A stretch of 64,000 bases of DNA from the NCBI RefSeq assembly GCF_008629675.1, contig NZ_VWOX01000016.1, positions 62,001 through 126,000 on the forward strand. The letters run 5' to 3'. Of the stretch, positions 54,180 to 62,765 are shown piece after piece. Every line of letters starts with the position of its first letter. Position 1 is the stretch's first letter. The notes beneath the pieces were generated by a model. The model ran no database searches. It was not told the origin of the DNA and worked only from the letters and a program-made list of their open reading frames with translations. Origin of the DNA: Roseiconus nitratireducens. Lineage in GTDB: Bacteria; Planctomycetota; Planctomycetia; Pirellulales; Pirellulaceae. A program made the translations under genes and the position numbers.

Positions 54180-55899
54180 CCGCGGCCGCGTTGGGCTGTC
54201 GTGCCGCCGCAGGCGGTTGAGCTCCGGCAGCCGGCGGCTGATTGCCCGCTGCGGGAGGAGCCAGGTCCGCTTCGGGTGCCGCGGGTTGCAGCAGCGGATT
54301 GAAGTCGTCGCCAGGCATGCCTGCGTTGACGGCAATTTGGCCGCGAGCAAGCGCCTTCAGCGTTTCGACTTCGGTTTCCAAAGCGCGAATGAATGCCGGT
54401 CGGGTTCCGATCGTGTCATCGTTCAATCCCGTGAAAACGGTGTTGATCGAATCCAACCACTCTTGGACAACATCGGCCGATTCCGGAGGCGTCGCCGCGT
54501 ACAGGCCGCCCTTGGGTTCGATCGCGGTCGGATCTTCGCCCAAACTGCCCTGACCGGTCACGCCGCGCAGAACCTGTTCCATGATGAAGTTGAGACGCTT
54601 GCGGGTGGCCAGGATTTCCGGCGGCTGTTTGGGCTTCGGTCGAGCCATGCCCATACCCATGCCCATCATCATCATCTCACTCATCATGTCGGACTCGCCG
54701 CCCATGTCCATTTCGCTCATCATGTCCATTTCGCTCATCATTTCCATTTCGCTTCCGTACGAGTCTTCCATTCCCATGCCCGGCATGACGCGTTTGGTCG
54801 TGTCTTCCTCCTGGTTGACCCGCAAGAACTTTTCAGGTTCTGGCGGCTGCTTGCGAGCGACTTGTTGCTTGTCCATTCCCTTCAGCCGTGCGAGTTCCTC
54901 TTCATAGGCTTTCAGGATTCGGGCGGACCAGTTCTGCAGAACTTTGTCCGTTTCCACCTCGTCGGCGTTGATGTTCTTGGCCAAGTTGCCGATCGCTGCC
55001 GCGGAGTGCAGGGCAATCAGATCCAGGCTGTTTTCGTCGGTGCTGATGCTGACCAACTGTTTGCCCAGCGTCTCATCGGGCTTCAGGTTCGTCAGGATGC
55101 TGACGGCGTAACGCTGCAGGTAGGCGTGGGCCAGATCATCGCGTCCGGTCGGGGCCGGCGACTCCAACAACTGAGTCATTGCGTCCGTTAACTGCGTCTT
55201 CAAATTGGCGTCGATCTCGCTGGCCGGCGTGTACCGCACGAATTTCTCGATGCCGTACAGGGCGGCACCACGCACGCCGTCGGGAGCACTTTCGTCCAGG
55301 TAGATCGGCAGCAAGTCCGAAAGCACGAAACCATAGGGTCGTGGGACGGTGCCGCGCTGAGACTGCGGTGCCAGGTTGGCGATGAACAGAATGGCGTTGA
55401 TCCGCGCCGGCGGCTGGTAGTTGCCTTGGGCGATCGGCTTCAGTCCCTTGTAGGACCAGGTCAGCAAGTTTCGGGAGCCCGGAGCCCGCGATCGGACCGA
55501 ACGTTCCAGCAACGTCCGCACGTCCGTCATCAATTCGGTGATCATGGGGACCGCGTCGGGCTGCGTGATTTTGGCAGGCACGTAACGCTCGAAGTAGAAC
55601 CTGGCGGTATTCTCGCGACGGCCTTCAAAGGCACTCAGGTCTCGGGTCGTTGCGTAGGCGGCGGCTTCCCGCTGCATCAATTTCAGATTGTCATCCAGCC
55701 GTTGCTCGACAGGCAGCGTGTCATATGTGGCATTCTGTCCGGACGCGTGGACCGCCGTCAGCACGGCAAAGGCCACAGCGAAAAACGCGGCAAGCAAACG
55801 CAGCCAAGTCAGACGACGGGTTTCAAATTCGTCAACGTGGGCGACCGCCGTCGTGACGGTCCGACTGTGAGAAGAATTGTCGCTAGGCTGTCGTGTCAT
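54136..55899 (-). CDS. membrane-anchored HEAT-like protein with methionine-rich segment
   Basis: A 587-residue protein of unknown family from ATG 55899 (TRQPSDNSSHSR). One N-terminal transmembrane helix (LLAAFFAVAFAVLTAVHA, ~34-51) can also act as an uncleaved signal. Residues 60-350 are helical and HEAT-like (ARINAILFIANLA, VRGAALYGIEKFV). A striking segment encoded at ~54640-54790 is dominated by M, E, D and G (GMGMEDSYGSEMEMMSEMD, then EMMMMGMGMGMARP). A second helical part and a P/A/Q-rich tail follow. It shares overlapping ends with the HTTM gene downstream. The methionine block might bind soft metals such as copper, but that is a guess. Confidence 0.65.
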   Translation of the reverse strand: MTRQPSDNSSHSRTVTTAVAHVDEFETRRLTWLRLLAAFFAVAFAVLTAVHASGQNATYDTLPVEQRLDDNLKLMQREAAAYATTRDLSAFEGRRENTARFYFERYVPAKITQPDAVPMITELMTDVRTLLERSVRSRAPGSRNLLTWSYKGLKPIAQGNYQPPARINAILFIANLAPQSQRGTVPRPYGFVLSDLLPIYLDESAPDGVRGAALYGIEKFVRYTPASEIDANLKTQLTDAMTQLLESPAPTGRDDLAHAYLQRYAVSILTNLKPDETLGKQLVSISTDENSLDLIALHSAAAIGNLAKNINADEVETDKVLQNWSARILKAYEEELARLKGMDKQQVARKQPPEPEKFLRVNQEEDTTKRVMPGMGMEDSYGSEMEMMSEMDMMSEMDMGGESDMMSEMMMMGMGMGMARPKPKQPPEILATRKRLNFIMEQVLRGVTGQGSLGEDPTAIEPKGGLYAATPPESADVVQEWLDSINTVFTGLNDDTIGTRPAFIRALETEVETLKALARGQIAVNAGMPGDDFNPLLQPAAPEADLAPPAAGNQPPAAGAQPPAAARQPNAAADVIEIDPTGGAIDN

Positions 55900-56353
55900 A
55901 ACGAATCCGTTGTTGCAGGTTTGCAATTGATTGCAGAGAGGAGAGGCGGCGTCGCTGGGAAAGCACAGGGTCGCTGGTACAGCAGGGCATCCGCTATTGC
56001 CCACACCGCCGCCCATGATTTGATCGATCAGATCACCGCCGTGCGTATTATCCTACGATTTGCACAATCGCGTCAAATAAAATTAGCGAGCAAAACCGCT
56101 GGGATCCCACGAAAAGGTGACTTTTCCCTAATGCTGGACCGATTCTCCGGCTTTTGGGTGATCGCGGACCGAAGACTGGAAACCTGTGCAGAAGCTTGAT
56201 GCCCGTCATTGGGACGACGCGACCGCCGGATCCTACGCGTTGTTGCGCTTGATCGACTCAATCGGTGGTGCAGATTGGCTGAAGGATCGCGAGGATTTGA
56301 CGGAAAACACCAGATGGCCAGTTGGAGCTCACCGAAGCGTCGCTTTGCTCTCC

Positions 56354-56369
56354 GCCGTCTGGCGACGGC
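56354..56369. repeat. hairpin repeat GCCGTC-TGGC-GACGGC
   Basis: Perfect 6-bp arms with loop TGGC, the same loop as in the CCACGCTC family. It is preceded by AAGCGTCGCTTTGCTCTCC and followed by AGCTAC, matching the layout of the composite element at 26178-26228. Confidence 0.7.
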
Positions 56370-56425
56370 AGCTACTACATCGCGCCCGGGATGAGCATAC
56401 GGACGTCGGCCACCAGGTGCCTCGA

Positions 56426-56498
56426 TACCCCCTGCCCGATTCGAACGAGCGTTTCCAGGCGGAAAGCCTGGCGTCCTGGGCCACTAGACGAAGGGGGC
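56426..56498 (-). tRNA. tRNA-Glu (anticodon UUC)
   Basis: Read on the minus strand the 73 bases fold into a full cloverleaf. Acceptor arm GCCCCCT pairs with AGGGGGT (one G-U), D-stem GTCT pairs with GGAC, anticodon stem CCAGG pairs with CCTGG around loop CTTTCCG, the variable loop is AAAC, and T-stem GCTCG pairs with CGGGC around TTCGAAT. The anticodon TTC is at 56462-56464, so it reads GAA and GAG. The 5' half (GCCCCCTTCGTCTAGTGGCC) is typical of bacterial tRNA-Glu. The CCA end is not encoded. It lies alone, with no other tRNA beside it. Confidence 0.95.
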
Positions 56499-57130
56499 GC
56501 TATGCGACGCACTGGATCGACGCGAAGTGCGGGACCCGATTTCAGCCGCCGGCGTTAAACGCAGCAAAGCTGCGCTCGCCAGACCGGCGAATCCAGATAG
56601 CGAAACCGTTACCGGTTGAGGCGCATGTTTCCACGGCCGCAAACAGCGGTGGGCTGCAATTCCCGTAGCATGACAATTCTTGCCCGATTCACCAAGCGGG
56701 TCAGCCGGCGAGCGGGCAGGTGGTTGGCGTGCCCCTAGTGCGTGGCCTGCAAAAACCTGCGATTTTCTGCTTTTTGTCAACTAAACCCGCCCTATCAAGG
56801 GCGCACTGGGGTTCAAACGTTCGTTAGACTGGAGCTGGCGATTCCGGGGAAACCCGGTGAGCACCGTCGGCGATCTGCCCGGTCCATTCGGCGGTGGACA
56901 TTGCAGCAAGGGTGTCGGAGCGTGGCCCGGTCGGGAGCGATTCTGAATGCCTGCAAATGCTGGCCATCGCGGATCAAGAATCCATCGGATGCTGGAACAG
57001 GAATTCGGCAGCGGGGAGACCGTCGGGTGCGAATCATCGCTCGAGAAATGGGGCCGCCGACACGGGGATGTCGGCTGGATTTGGTTGAATCGAAGGAAAC
57101 GTCCCGCCAAAGATTCGAGGTCTGGCAAAT

Positions 57131-57364
57131 ATGTCGGCACAATGGTTCTACATGACCAGCGGTTGGTTGAGAAAGTCTCACCGCGTCGGCCCGATCTCCG
57201 AGGCAGATCTGCTGGAACGAATTGAAAAGGGCCAGATTGCGCCCGAGACGCTCGTTCAGAGCAGCAAGACGCGGAACAAATGGATACCGATGAACAAGGT
57301 CGGTCCCGCGATGGCCGCCTGGAAACGGTCCCATCCCGAAGCCGCCGATCAGACCGCCGACTGA
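57131..57364 (+). CDS. small single-domain GYF_2 protein
   Basis: A 77-residue soluble protein consisting of one GYF_2 domain: WFYMTSGWLRKSHRVGPISE gives the aromatic and GP signature, and ETLVQSSKTRNKWIPMNKV the W-x-P end. There is no membrane helix, unlike the GYF protein at 7331. It lies shortly before the DUF4129 membrane protein and may be co-transcribed with it. A peptide-binding adaptor role is inferred from the family. Confidence 0.75.
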   Translation: MSAQWFYMTSGWLRKSHRVGPISEADLLERIEKGQIAPETLVQSSKTRNKWIPMNKVGPAMAAWKRSHPEAADQTAD

Positions 57365-57539
57365 CGGAGCGGCTGGGGAGCACTTGCCAGCCGGTTGCCG
57401 AACTCGCTTCGTCGCTGTTGTCGCCTCAGTGATCCCGCGGCGAGCTTCTCGCGTCGACTTGTGCCGGATCGATCGTCGCCTGCTACGATGGACCCGGTGT
57501 GATTCCGGTGCCGGTCCTTCAGGGTGGCGTTTCTGTGGT

Positions 57540-59783
57540 TTGACTCGTCTCGCAGGCTTCCGCTTGGCCAATCGTCCTCAAGCTGCTGACTACGCCGCAA
57601 TCGGTGTCGCGCCGGTCCTGATCTTCTTGATGATCAGCAGCCTGGCGAATTTCTTCGTGATGATCTTCTATCAGGGAAGCTACGGGGATCGGGTCTTCTA
57701 CCTGATCTTGTGCTACACGATGGGCGCGGTGTCGTTGGCGCGATTGGTCATCGAACAGGACCGCGCCTACACCGCGGGATACGCGATCGGTCTGGGGGCC
57801 GCGGCACTGTTTGTGATGTCGCGTTTCCTGGGATCGCCGATCTTCGTCCTCGGCCTGGTGCTGTTGATCGGCTACCTCGCCGACCGCATCGTCCATGACT
57901 GCACGTTGATCGATGAAACGGTGGATGCCAGCGGAGAAGGGTTGATCGACCGCGGACTGGACGAGGCGGGGGTGTGGATGGGACAGCACCGGAGCGCGAG
58001 GGGAGGCCAACCGGAGGCCACGGCGGTCACGGCGGTCACCGAGGACGCGGTGAGTGAAGATACACGACGGCGACGGCGGCGATCTCATCAGCCGGGACGG
58101 ACCGTGTTCCTGCTGGCGTTGGCCGCATTGCCGTTGTTCGGGATCGGACAATTCATGCTGCGCAACCATCCCACGATGTGGGCGCGGGCGCAGCTGATGC
58201 TCGCCCTGTACCTGTTTTCCAGCCTGTCCCTGCTGGTCACGACAAGCTTCCTGAACCTTCGCCGGTATTTGCGGCAGCGCCACGTGGAGATGCCACAGAA
58301 CGTCACGGTGGCTTGGTTGGCCGGAGGAATCGGGCTGGTCGCCGCGCTTTTGTTGCTGGCCTATTTGGCGCCGCTTCCCGGCAGCACCATCGCCGGCATC
58401 GACGTGCCGAAATTCTTGAAGACCGATCCGCAGACCGCCAGCAATTACGGGTGGGGGAACGAAGGTGCCGAGAAATCGGAGGACTCCGCGGACGCGCAAT
58501 CCGGCGGTGAGCTTCGATCCAAATCGCAAGACACCCGCGGGTCGGGGCAAAACCAGAACCCGTCCGGAGGCCAATCCGGTTCCGGGAAAGACGGCGGAGA
58601 ATCACCGTCAGGTCAGGGAGACAAAGCGGCGTCGAATCCTTCCGGTCAGAGTGACATGGGCGGCCAGGATTCGTCGTCGGGCCAGCCGTCGCAATCCCAA
58701 TCGGGAAAGTCTCAATCAGGACAGTCTCAATCAGGACAGTCTCAATCAGGACAGTCTCAATCAGGACAGTCTCAATCAGGACAGTCTCAGTCGGGACAGT
58801 CTCAATCAGGACAGTCTCAGTCGGGGCAGTCTCAGTCGGGGCAGTCTCAGTCGGGGCAGTCTCAGTCGGGGCAGTCTCAGTCGGGGCAGTCTCAGTCGGG
58901 GCAGTCCCAGTCGGGGCAGTCCCAGTCGGGAGAGTCTCAGTCGGGAGAGTCTCAGTCCCCGACCGATCAATCCGATTCGGACTCCTCTTCGTCCGGTTCC
59001 AAGTCTGGCGACCGGGAGTCGGATTCGGGAGACCCGAGAAATCAAGGCAAGCCTGATGCGGACGAGTCACGTGATTCGAATAGCAATGGCAACGAGACGA
59101 ATCGGAACGAGGGTGATGAAGACGGAGGACGGGATGCACGGACCGCCGACCCACGGCCCGCTCAATCAAACGAACAGGCAAACAGCGAAGCTCCCTCGGA
59201 ATCTTCATCGCCGTCCGGTGGCGGGTTCAATCCGCTGCAAAGTGTGCTACCGGCCCTGGGCGGACTGCTGCGACTGCTCATCTTTGCCGTGTTGATCACC
59301 ATCGTCGCCGTGTACCTGTATCGGATGCGCGATGCGATCCTTGCCTGGTGGCGCTCGTTGATGGCGGGCAGAGGTGCGGAGAAACCCAGCGAAGAGCTCG
59401 ACGTTCACGCGGGACTGCCGCAACGCGTCTTGAAACCGTTCTCCGCGTACGTCAATCCAATCGGACGCGAGTCGGATCCTCGCCGAGTCGTGGTCATCAC
59501 GTTTCAAGCATTCGAAGCCTGGAGCCGCGAGCAGGGGTGGCCACGGCAACCGCAGGAGACGCCGGCCGAGTTTGTCGATCGCTTACGCCGTTGGTCCAAG
59601 CAACCGACACATCCAGCCTCGGTGCTTCAGTCAGTCGAAGCGGAAGTGGGGCGGATGGGGGCCGCGTACGATCGCGTCGTTTACGGACGGACGATGGCGC
59701 GTCAGAAGGATTTGGAAGCGGCGGAGCGGTTGTGGGGTTTGATGCAACGGGCACCGGTTCCGCAGACCGTCGCGTCGCCGTAG
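57540..59783 (+). CDS. polytopic membrane protein with SQSGQ repeats and DUF4129-like C-terminus
   Basis: A protein of about 747 residues; the start is uncertain. The frame is open from TTG 57384, but only sequence from about TTG 57540 or 57564 looks protein-like. The N-terminal part has several membrane helices (VAPVLIFLMISSLANFFVMI, VFLLALAALPLFGIGQFML, LMLALYLFSSLSLLVTTSFL, VAALLLLAYLAPL). A long hydrophilic region follows, with 17 five-residue repeats (SQSG followed by Q, K or E). It ends with one more helix (LGGLLRLLIFAVLITIVAVYL) and a DUF4129-like domain (RVVVITFQAFEAWSREQGW, ETPAEFVDRLRRW). DUF4129 occurs in transglutaminase-like and MoxR/DUF58-associated loci. Next comes a GATase-like lipoprotein and an ABC ATPase gene. 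Confidence 0.8.
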   Translation: MTRLAGFRLANRPQAADYAAIGVAPVLIFLMISSLANFFVMIFYQGSYGDRVFYLILCYTMGAVSLARLVIEQDRAYTAGYAIGLGAAALFVMSRFLGSPIFVLGLVLLIGYLADRIVHDCTLIDETVDASGEGLIDRGLDEAGVWMGQHRSARGGQPEATAVTAVTEDAVSEDTRRRRRRSHQPGRTVFLLALAALPLFGIGQFMLRNHPTMWARAQLMLALYLFSSLSLLVTTSFLNLRRYLRQRHVEMPQNVTVAWLAGGIGLVAALLLLAYLAPLPGSTIAGIDVPKFLKTDPQTASNYGWGNEGAEKSEDSADAQSGGELRSKSQDTRGSGQNQNPSGGQSGSGKDGGESPSGQGDKAASNPSGQSDMGGQDSSSGQPSQSQSGKSQSGQSQSGQSQSGQSQSGQSQSGQSQSGQSQSGQSQSGQSQSGQSQSGQSQSGQSQSGQSQSGQSQSGQSQSGESQSGESQSPTDQSDSDSSSSGSKSGDRESDSGDPRNQGKPDADESRDSNSNGNETNRNEGDEDGGRDARTADPRPAQSNEQANSEAPSESSSPSGGGFNPLQSVLPALGGLLRLLIFAVLITIVAVYLYRMRDAILAWWRSLMAGRGAEKPSEELDVHAGLPQRVLKPFSAYVNPIGRESDPRRVVVITFQAFEAWSREQGWPRQPQETPAEFVDRLRRWSKQPTHPASVLQSVEAEVGRMGAAYDRVVYGRTMARQKDLEAAERLWGLMQRAPVPQTVASP
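58695..58949 (+). repeat. in-frame tandem array, 17 x 15 bp (SQSGQ units)
   Basis: Seventeen 15-bp units inside the DUF4129 gene. The 5' units read mostly TCTCAATCAGGACAG and the 3' units TCTCAGTCGGGGCAG. All third-position changes (CAA/CAG, TCA/TCG, GGA/GGG, TCT/TCC) are synonymous. Only the fifth codon varies (CAG, or AAG in the first unit and GAG in the last two). Confidence 0.95.
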
Positions 59784-60370
59784 CCGCGTCGGGAAGGAAG
59801 AAGGCGGGCGGCGCGAAGCCCCTCGTTCCCAGGCTCCCGCCTGGGAACGCACTGCATCGCTGGCTCTGCCAGCTCTCCCCAACCATCACAACCAATTCCG
59901 TCGCGCACTGAGTTGGCCCGAGTGTTGGCAGTGAGCACTCACCTCCGTCGGGCGACGGTGGCTACGTCGGGCGAAGCCCCTCGTTCCCAGGCTCCCGCCT
60001 GGGAACGCGCTGCATCGCTGGCTCTGCCAGCTCTCCCCAACCATCAGAACCATTTCCGTCGCGCACTGAGTTGGCCCGAGTGTTGGCAGTGAGCACTCAC
60101 CACCGTCGGGCGACGGTGGCTACGTCGGGCGAAGCCCCTCGTTCCCAGGCTCCCGCCTGGGAACGCGCTGCATCGCTGGCTCTGCCAGCTCCCCCCAACC
60201 ATCGCCGCCGTCTGGCTTCAGACGCTCATCAGCAACGTCACCGAGCGTGGTCTTGCCGCTGTCCGACCTTCGTCCGTGATCCCGCCCCGCGGTCGCCGGC
60301 AATCGCGTACACTTGGTACGAATCCCGGCTCAGCCCGCCGACATCATCCCGACACGATCAACCGTTCTGC
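59784..60370. other. intergenic region dominated by a 158-bp tandem repeat
   Basis: 587 bases between the DUF4129 gene and the lipoprotein gene. About 400 of them are the tandem array at 59813-60207. The remaining ~160 bases before 60371 (GCCGCCGTCTGGCTTCAGACGC and GTGATCCCGCC) hold no gene; an in-frame extension of the lipoprotein frame back to 60071 runs through the array and is not credible. Confidence 0.6.
59813..60207 (+). repeat. 158-bp tandem repeat, about 2.5 copies
   Basis: The units begin at 59821, 59979 and 60137 (CCTCGTTCCCAGGCTCCCGC), exactly 158 bases apart; the third stops matching near 60203. Each unit starts with the two-hairpin element, CGTTCCCAGGC-TCCC-GCCTGGGAACG then GCTGGC-TCT-GCCAGC. 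It continues through ~90 bases of unique sequence (AGTTGGCCCGAGTGTTGGCA, GTGAGCACTCAC palindrome) and ends with a CCGTCGGGCGACGG hairpin. Copies differ by only a few bases, so the duplication is recent. Confidence 0.92.
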
Positions 60371-62734
60371 ATGCCGCGCCATCTCTTTTTTCTTCTCGCG
60401 CTCCTGGCAACGCCGTTGATCGTCGGTTGCGAAGGGTGCCGCGAAACCCCGACGGACGAGCAAAACCCGAACGGGACCGCCGAGCGGCCGGAAGATTCTT
60501 TCACGGCGGATCCGTTGGTGGTGTACCCGGCGGACCAGAACGCCATGCTGTCGGCCGCCAAACCGGGGCACTGGATGTCGGCTGAACGCGGCGTCCGCAG
60601 CAATCTGGGCGACACGCGGGGGGAGTTGCTCTCTCGAGTGTCCGTTCCGATGCGGAACGTGGACATGGAAATGACCGGGACGTTGGAGAGTTGTGAGACG
60701 ATCCGTCCGGTGGTGTTGCCCAAAGGTCAGATGCGTGGGTTCGATTTCCGATTCCGCTGTCCGGTCCCCAACTCCATCGAGACAAGGCAACTGACGGTGT
60801 CCAACCGGTTGCTGCCTCGCAGCGGACCGCCCTTCGAAATGCGAGACAAGGCCAACATCTTGCAGGGGTCGGAGTACTTTTTTGTGGTGTTGACGACGCG
60901 TCCGGAGCGGTTCACGCGTTTCCAGGTGGCCGATTGGACCGGATCGATTGAACGCGATTTGGACCGGCCGATCACCGCCCGCAATTATCGGATCGTTGTT
61001 CCGAAAGCGGGCAGCTTGCTGCCGTTGCCGGAAACGATGTTGGACATGACCAGCATTGCGGTGATTCTGTGGGATGATGTCAGCGAAGACGCATTGACAC
61101 CGCTGCAGCAGACGGCACTTGCCGATTGGATTCATTTCGGGGGACGACTGATCGTCAATGGTCCCGCGGCTAGTGACGCGGTGGCCAACACCGCCATCGC
61201 CGACCTGCTGCCGTTGACGCCGACCAGCAACATCGAACTGGACAGTCAGGCGTCCAGCCAACTGATGCAGAATTTGTCTGTCGAATCGGATCGTTCGTTG
61301 CCCAAACAGCTGGAATTGGTGCGATCGGAAAGCAGTCAAATTGCTGTCGATGGGCGATTGAACGCGGGGGCGGAGGCGATTCCGCAGACGGCGTCGCTGG
61401 TGCTGCGGCGCACCCTCGGTCGTGGAAACGTGATTCAGCCGCGTTTTGATTTGACCAGCAGTTGGCTCGAGGCGTGGCAATCCTACGACAGTTTCATCAA
61501 CGGCGTGATCCTCGGCCGGCCGCCACGGCGGTACGTGGAGCCGCAGGGTCTGGGGGATCCCGTGGCGTCCGATTTGACGCTGCTGTTCTCCGGAACGAAT
61601 GTTCGCAGCGATGCGGCGATCAACTCCCAGCTGAGAATTGCGACCCGGGACTCGCTGCTGAACCTCCCCGAAGAACAGGACGACAGTGGCCGCCGTCAAT
61701 CCAAGCCGGGCAGCCGGTTCGATCGTTACTCGCGGGTCGACGCGGTGACCGGGTTGACCGCGTGGAACGACGACAGCGACGCAATCGAATTGATGCGGAC
61801 CACGCTCGCCGACGAAGCGGGCATCGAGATTCCTGGCTCATCGATGGTCATCCGCGCTCTGGCGATGTACCTGATTTTGTTGGTGCCGATCAACTACGTG
61901 GTCTTTCGCTTGATCAATCGGTTGGAATACGCGTGGTTCGCGGTGCCGGTGATCGCGGTCATTGGTGCGGCCTGGGCCGCCCGGCAGGCGCGTTTGGACA
62001 TCGGCTTTGCTCGCAGCAACACCGAACTGGCGATCTTGGAGACCCATGCCGGTTACGAGCGGGCGCACGTCACCCGGCTGGTCGGGATCTACAATTCGCT
62101 CTCCAGCAGGTACCGGTTGCAGTTTCCGACCGTCGATGGAGCCGCGTCACCGCTCGATCGCGAACCGGACCCGGGCACCACGGTCCAGCCGGTGTTCAAG
62201 ACGTCCTTTGAGGAAGGCCCGTCGCTAGAAGATTTCGCGGTCCCCAGCAATCGCATGCGTTACGTCCACACCGAGGAGATCATCGAGCTGGGCGGAGCGA
62301 TCGCGATGGATTCGTCCGACGCGCTCTCCAACGGTTCGCAATATGAACTGTTTGATGTCGTGATCGTTCGCAAGTCCGATCAGGGCGATGCGGAAGTTGC
62401 TTGGGTGGGAGGTCTGGCGGCCGGTGAATCCTTGCCCGCCCGCTTCCAACCGGTGGAGCAACTGGTGGTGCCGGGGGCCATGCCGATGCAGGCCGACCGG
62501 CTGGTACGCAGTTTCGCCCTGCCCGAGTTGTTGCGTGATGGGGAGACGCGAATGGTCGCCCGCATCGACGGATCGCCCTCGGGGCTGAAGATTTATCCGG
62601 AGGCTCGGCAACGGATGTCGCAGACGATTGCGATCGTGCATTTGCAGCATCCGGCGCCTGCCGAGCCGAGTATCGATGACAATTTGATCTCTGATTTTCG
62701 ACGGGTGTTGAAAACGGAACTGGGATCCGAGTGA
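60371..62734 (+). CDS. lipoprotein with GATase-like domain (GldG/DUF4350-type)
   Basis: A 787-residue protein from ATG 60371, chosen because it opens a lipoprotein signal (RHLFFLLALLATPLIVGC, lipobox IVGC). The body contains a glutamine-amidotransferase-like segment (TSIAVILWDDVSEDALTPLQ, ADWIHFGGRLIVNGPAAS), common in proteins encoded beside ABC transporters of the gliding/GldG type. Near residue 490 two helices (LAMYLILLVPINYVVFRLIN, VPVIAVIGAAWAA) anchor it again. The C-terminal part is beta-rich. It lies 31 bases before the ABC ATPase gene, so the pair is co-transcribed. Role: probably the accessory subunit of the transporter; substrate unknown. Confidence 0.75.
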   Translation: MPRHLFFLLALLATPLIVGCEGCRETPTDEQNPNGTAERPEDSFTADPLVVYPADQNAMLSAAKPGHWMSAERGVRSNLGDTRGELLSRVSVPMRNVDMEMTGTLESCETIRPVVLPKGQMRGFDFRFRCPVPNSIETRQLTVSNRLLPRSGPPFEMRDKANILQGSEYFFVVLTTRPERFTRFQVADWTGSIERDLDRPITARNYRIVVPKAGSLLPLPETMLDMTSIAVILWDDVSEDALTPLQQTALADWIHFGGRLIVNGPAASDAVANTAIADLLPLTPTSNIELDSQASSQLMQNLSVESDRSLPKQLELVRSESSQIAVDGRLNAGAEAIPQTASLVLRRTLGRGNVIQPRFDLTSSWLEAWQSYDSFINGVILGRPPRRYVEPQGLGDPVASDLTLLFSGTNVRSDAAINSQLRIATRDSLLNLPEEQDDSGRRQSKPGSRFDRYSRVDAVTGLTAWNDDSDAIELMRTTLADEAGIEIPGSSMVIRALAMYLILLVPINYVVFRLINRLEYAWFAVPVIAVIGAAWAARQARLDIGFARSNTELAILETHAGYERAHVTRLVGIYNSLSSRYRLQFPTVDGAASPLDREPDPGTTVQPVFKTSFEEGPSLEDFAVPSNRMRYVHTEEIIELGGAIAMDSSDALSNGSQYELFDVVIVRKSDQGDAEVAWVGGLAAGESLPARFQPVEQLVVPGAMPMQADRLVRSFALPELLRDGETRMVARIDGSPSGLKIYPEARQRMSQTIAIVHLQHPAPAEPSIDDNLISDFRRVLKTELGSE

Positions 62735-62765
62735 GCGTGAAACGGATGACGACGACGAGACAGAT

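Larger units (their letters stand above)
55900..57130. other. gene-poor region holding tRNA-Glu
   Basis: 1231 bases with one confident feature, the tRNA-Glu at 56426-56498 on the minus strand. A hairpin repeat lies at 56354-56369. The rest shows no protein gene with recognisable features; the frames up to ~160 residues cross the tRNA or the repeat. The methionine-rich gene's promoter should lie at 55900-56100, where the sequence is locally A/T-rich (GCGTCAAATAAAATTAGC). Another A/T-richer patch at 56755-56790 (TTTTCTGCTTTTTGTCAAC) could serve a promoter. Confidence 0.55.

Noticed and set aside
58695..58949. Regular repeats considered as a CRISPR array
   Set aside because: Units are 15 bp, contiguous, without spacers, and lie in frame inside a coding gene.
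59813..60207. 158-bp repeats considered as CRISPR or integron attC sites
   Set aside because: The units are directly tandem with near-identical content and no variable spacers or cassettes; no cas or integrase gene is seen.
60071..60370. 100-residue N-terminal extension of the lipoprotein frame
   Set aside because: It overlaps the 158-bp array, and the ATG at 60371 directly precedes a good lipoprotein signal.
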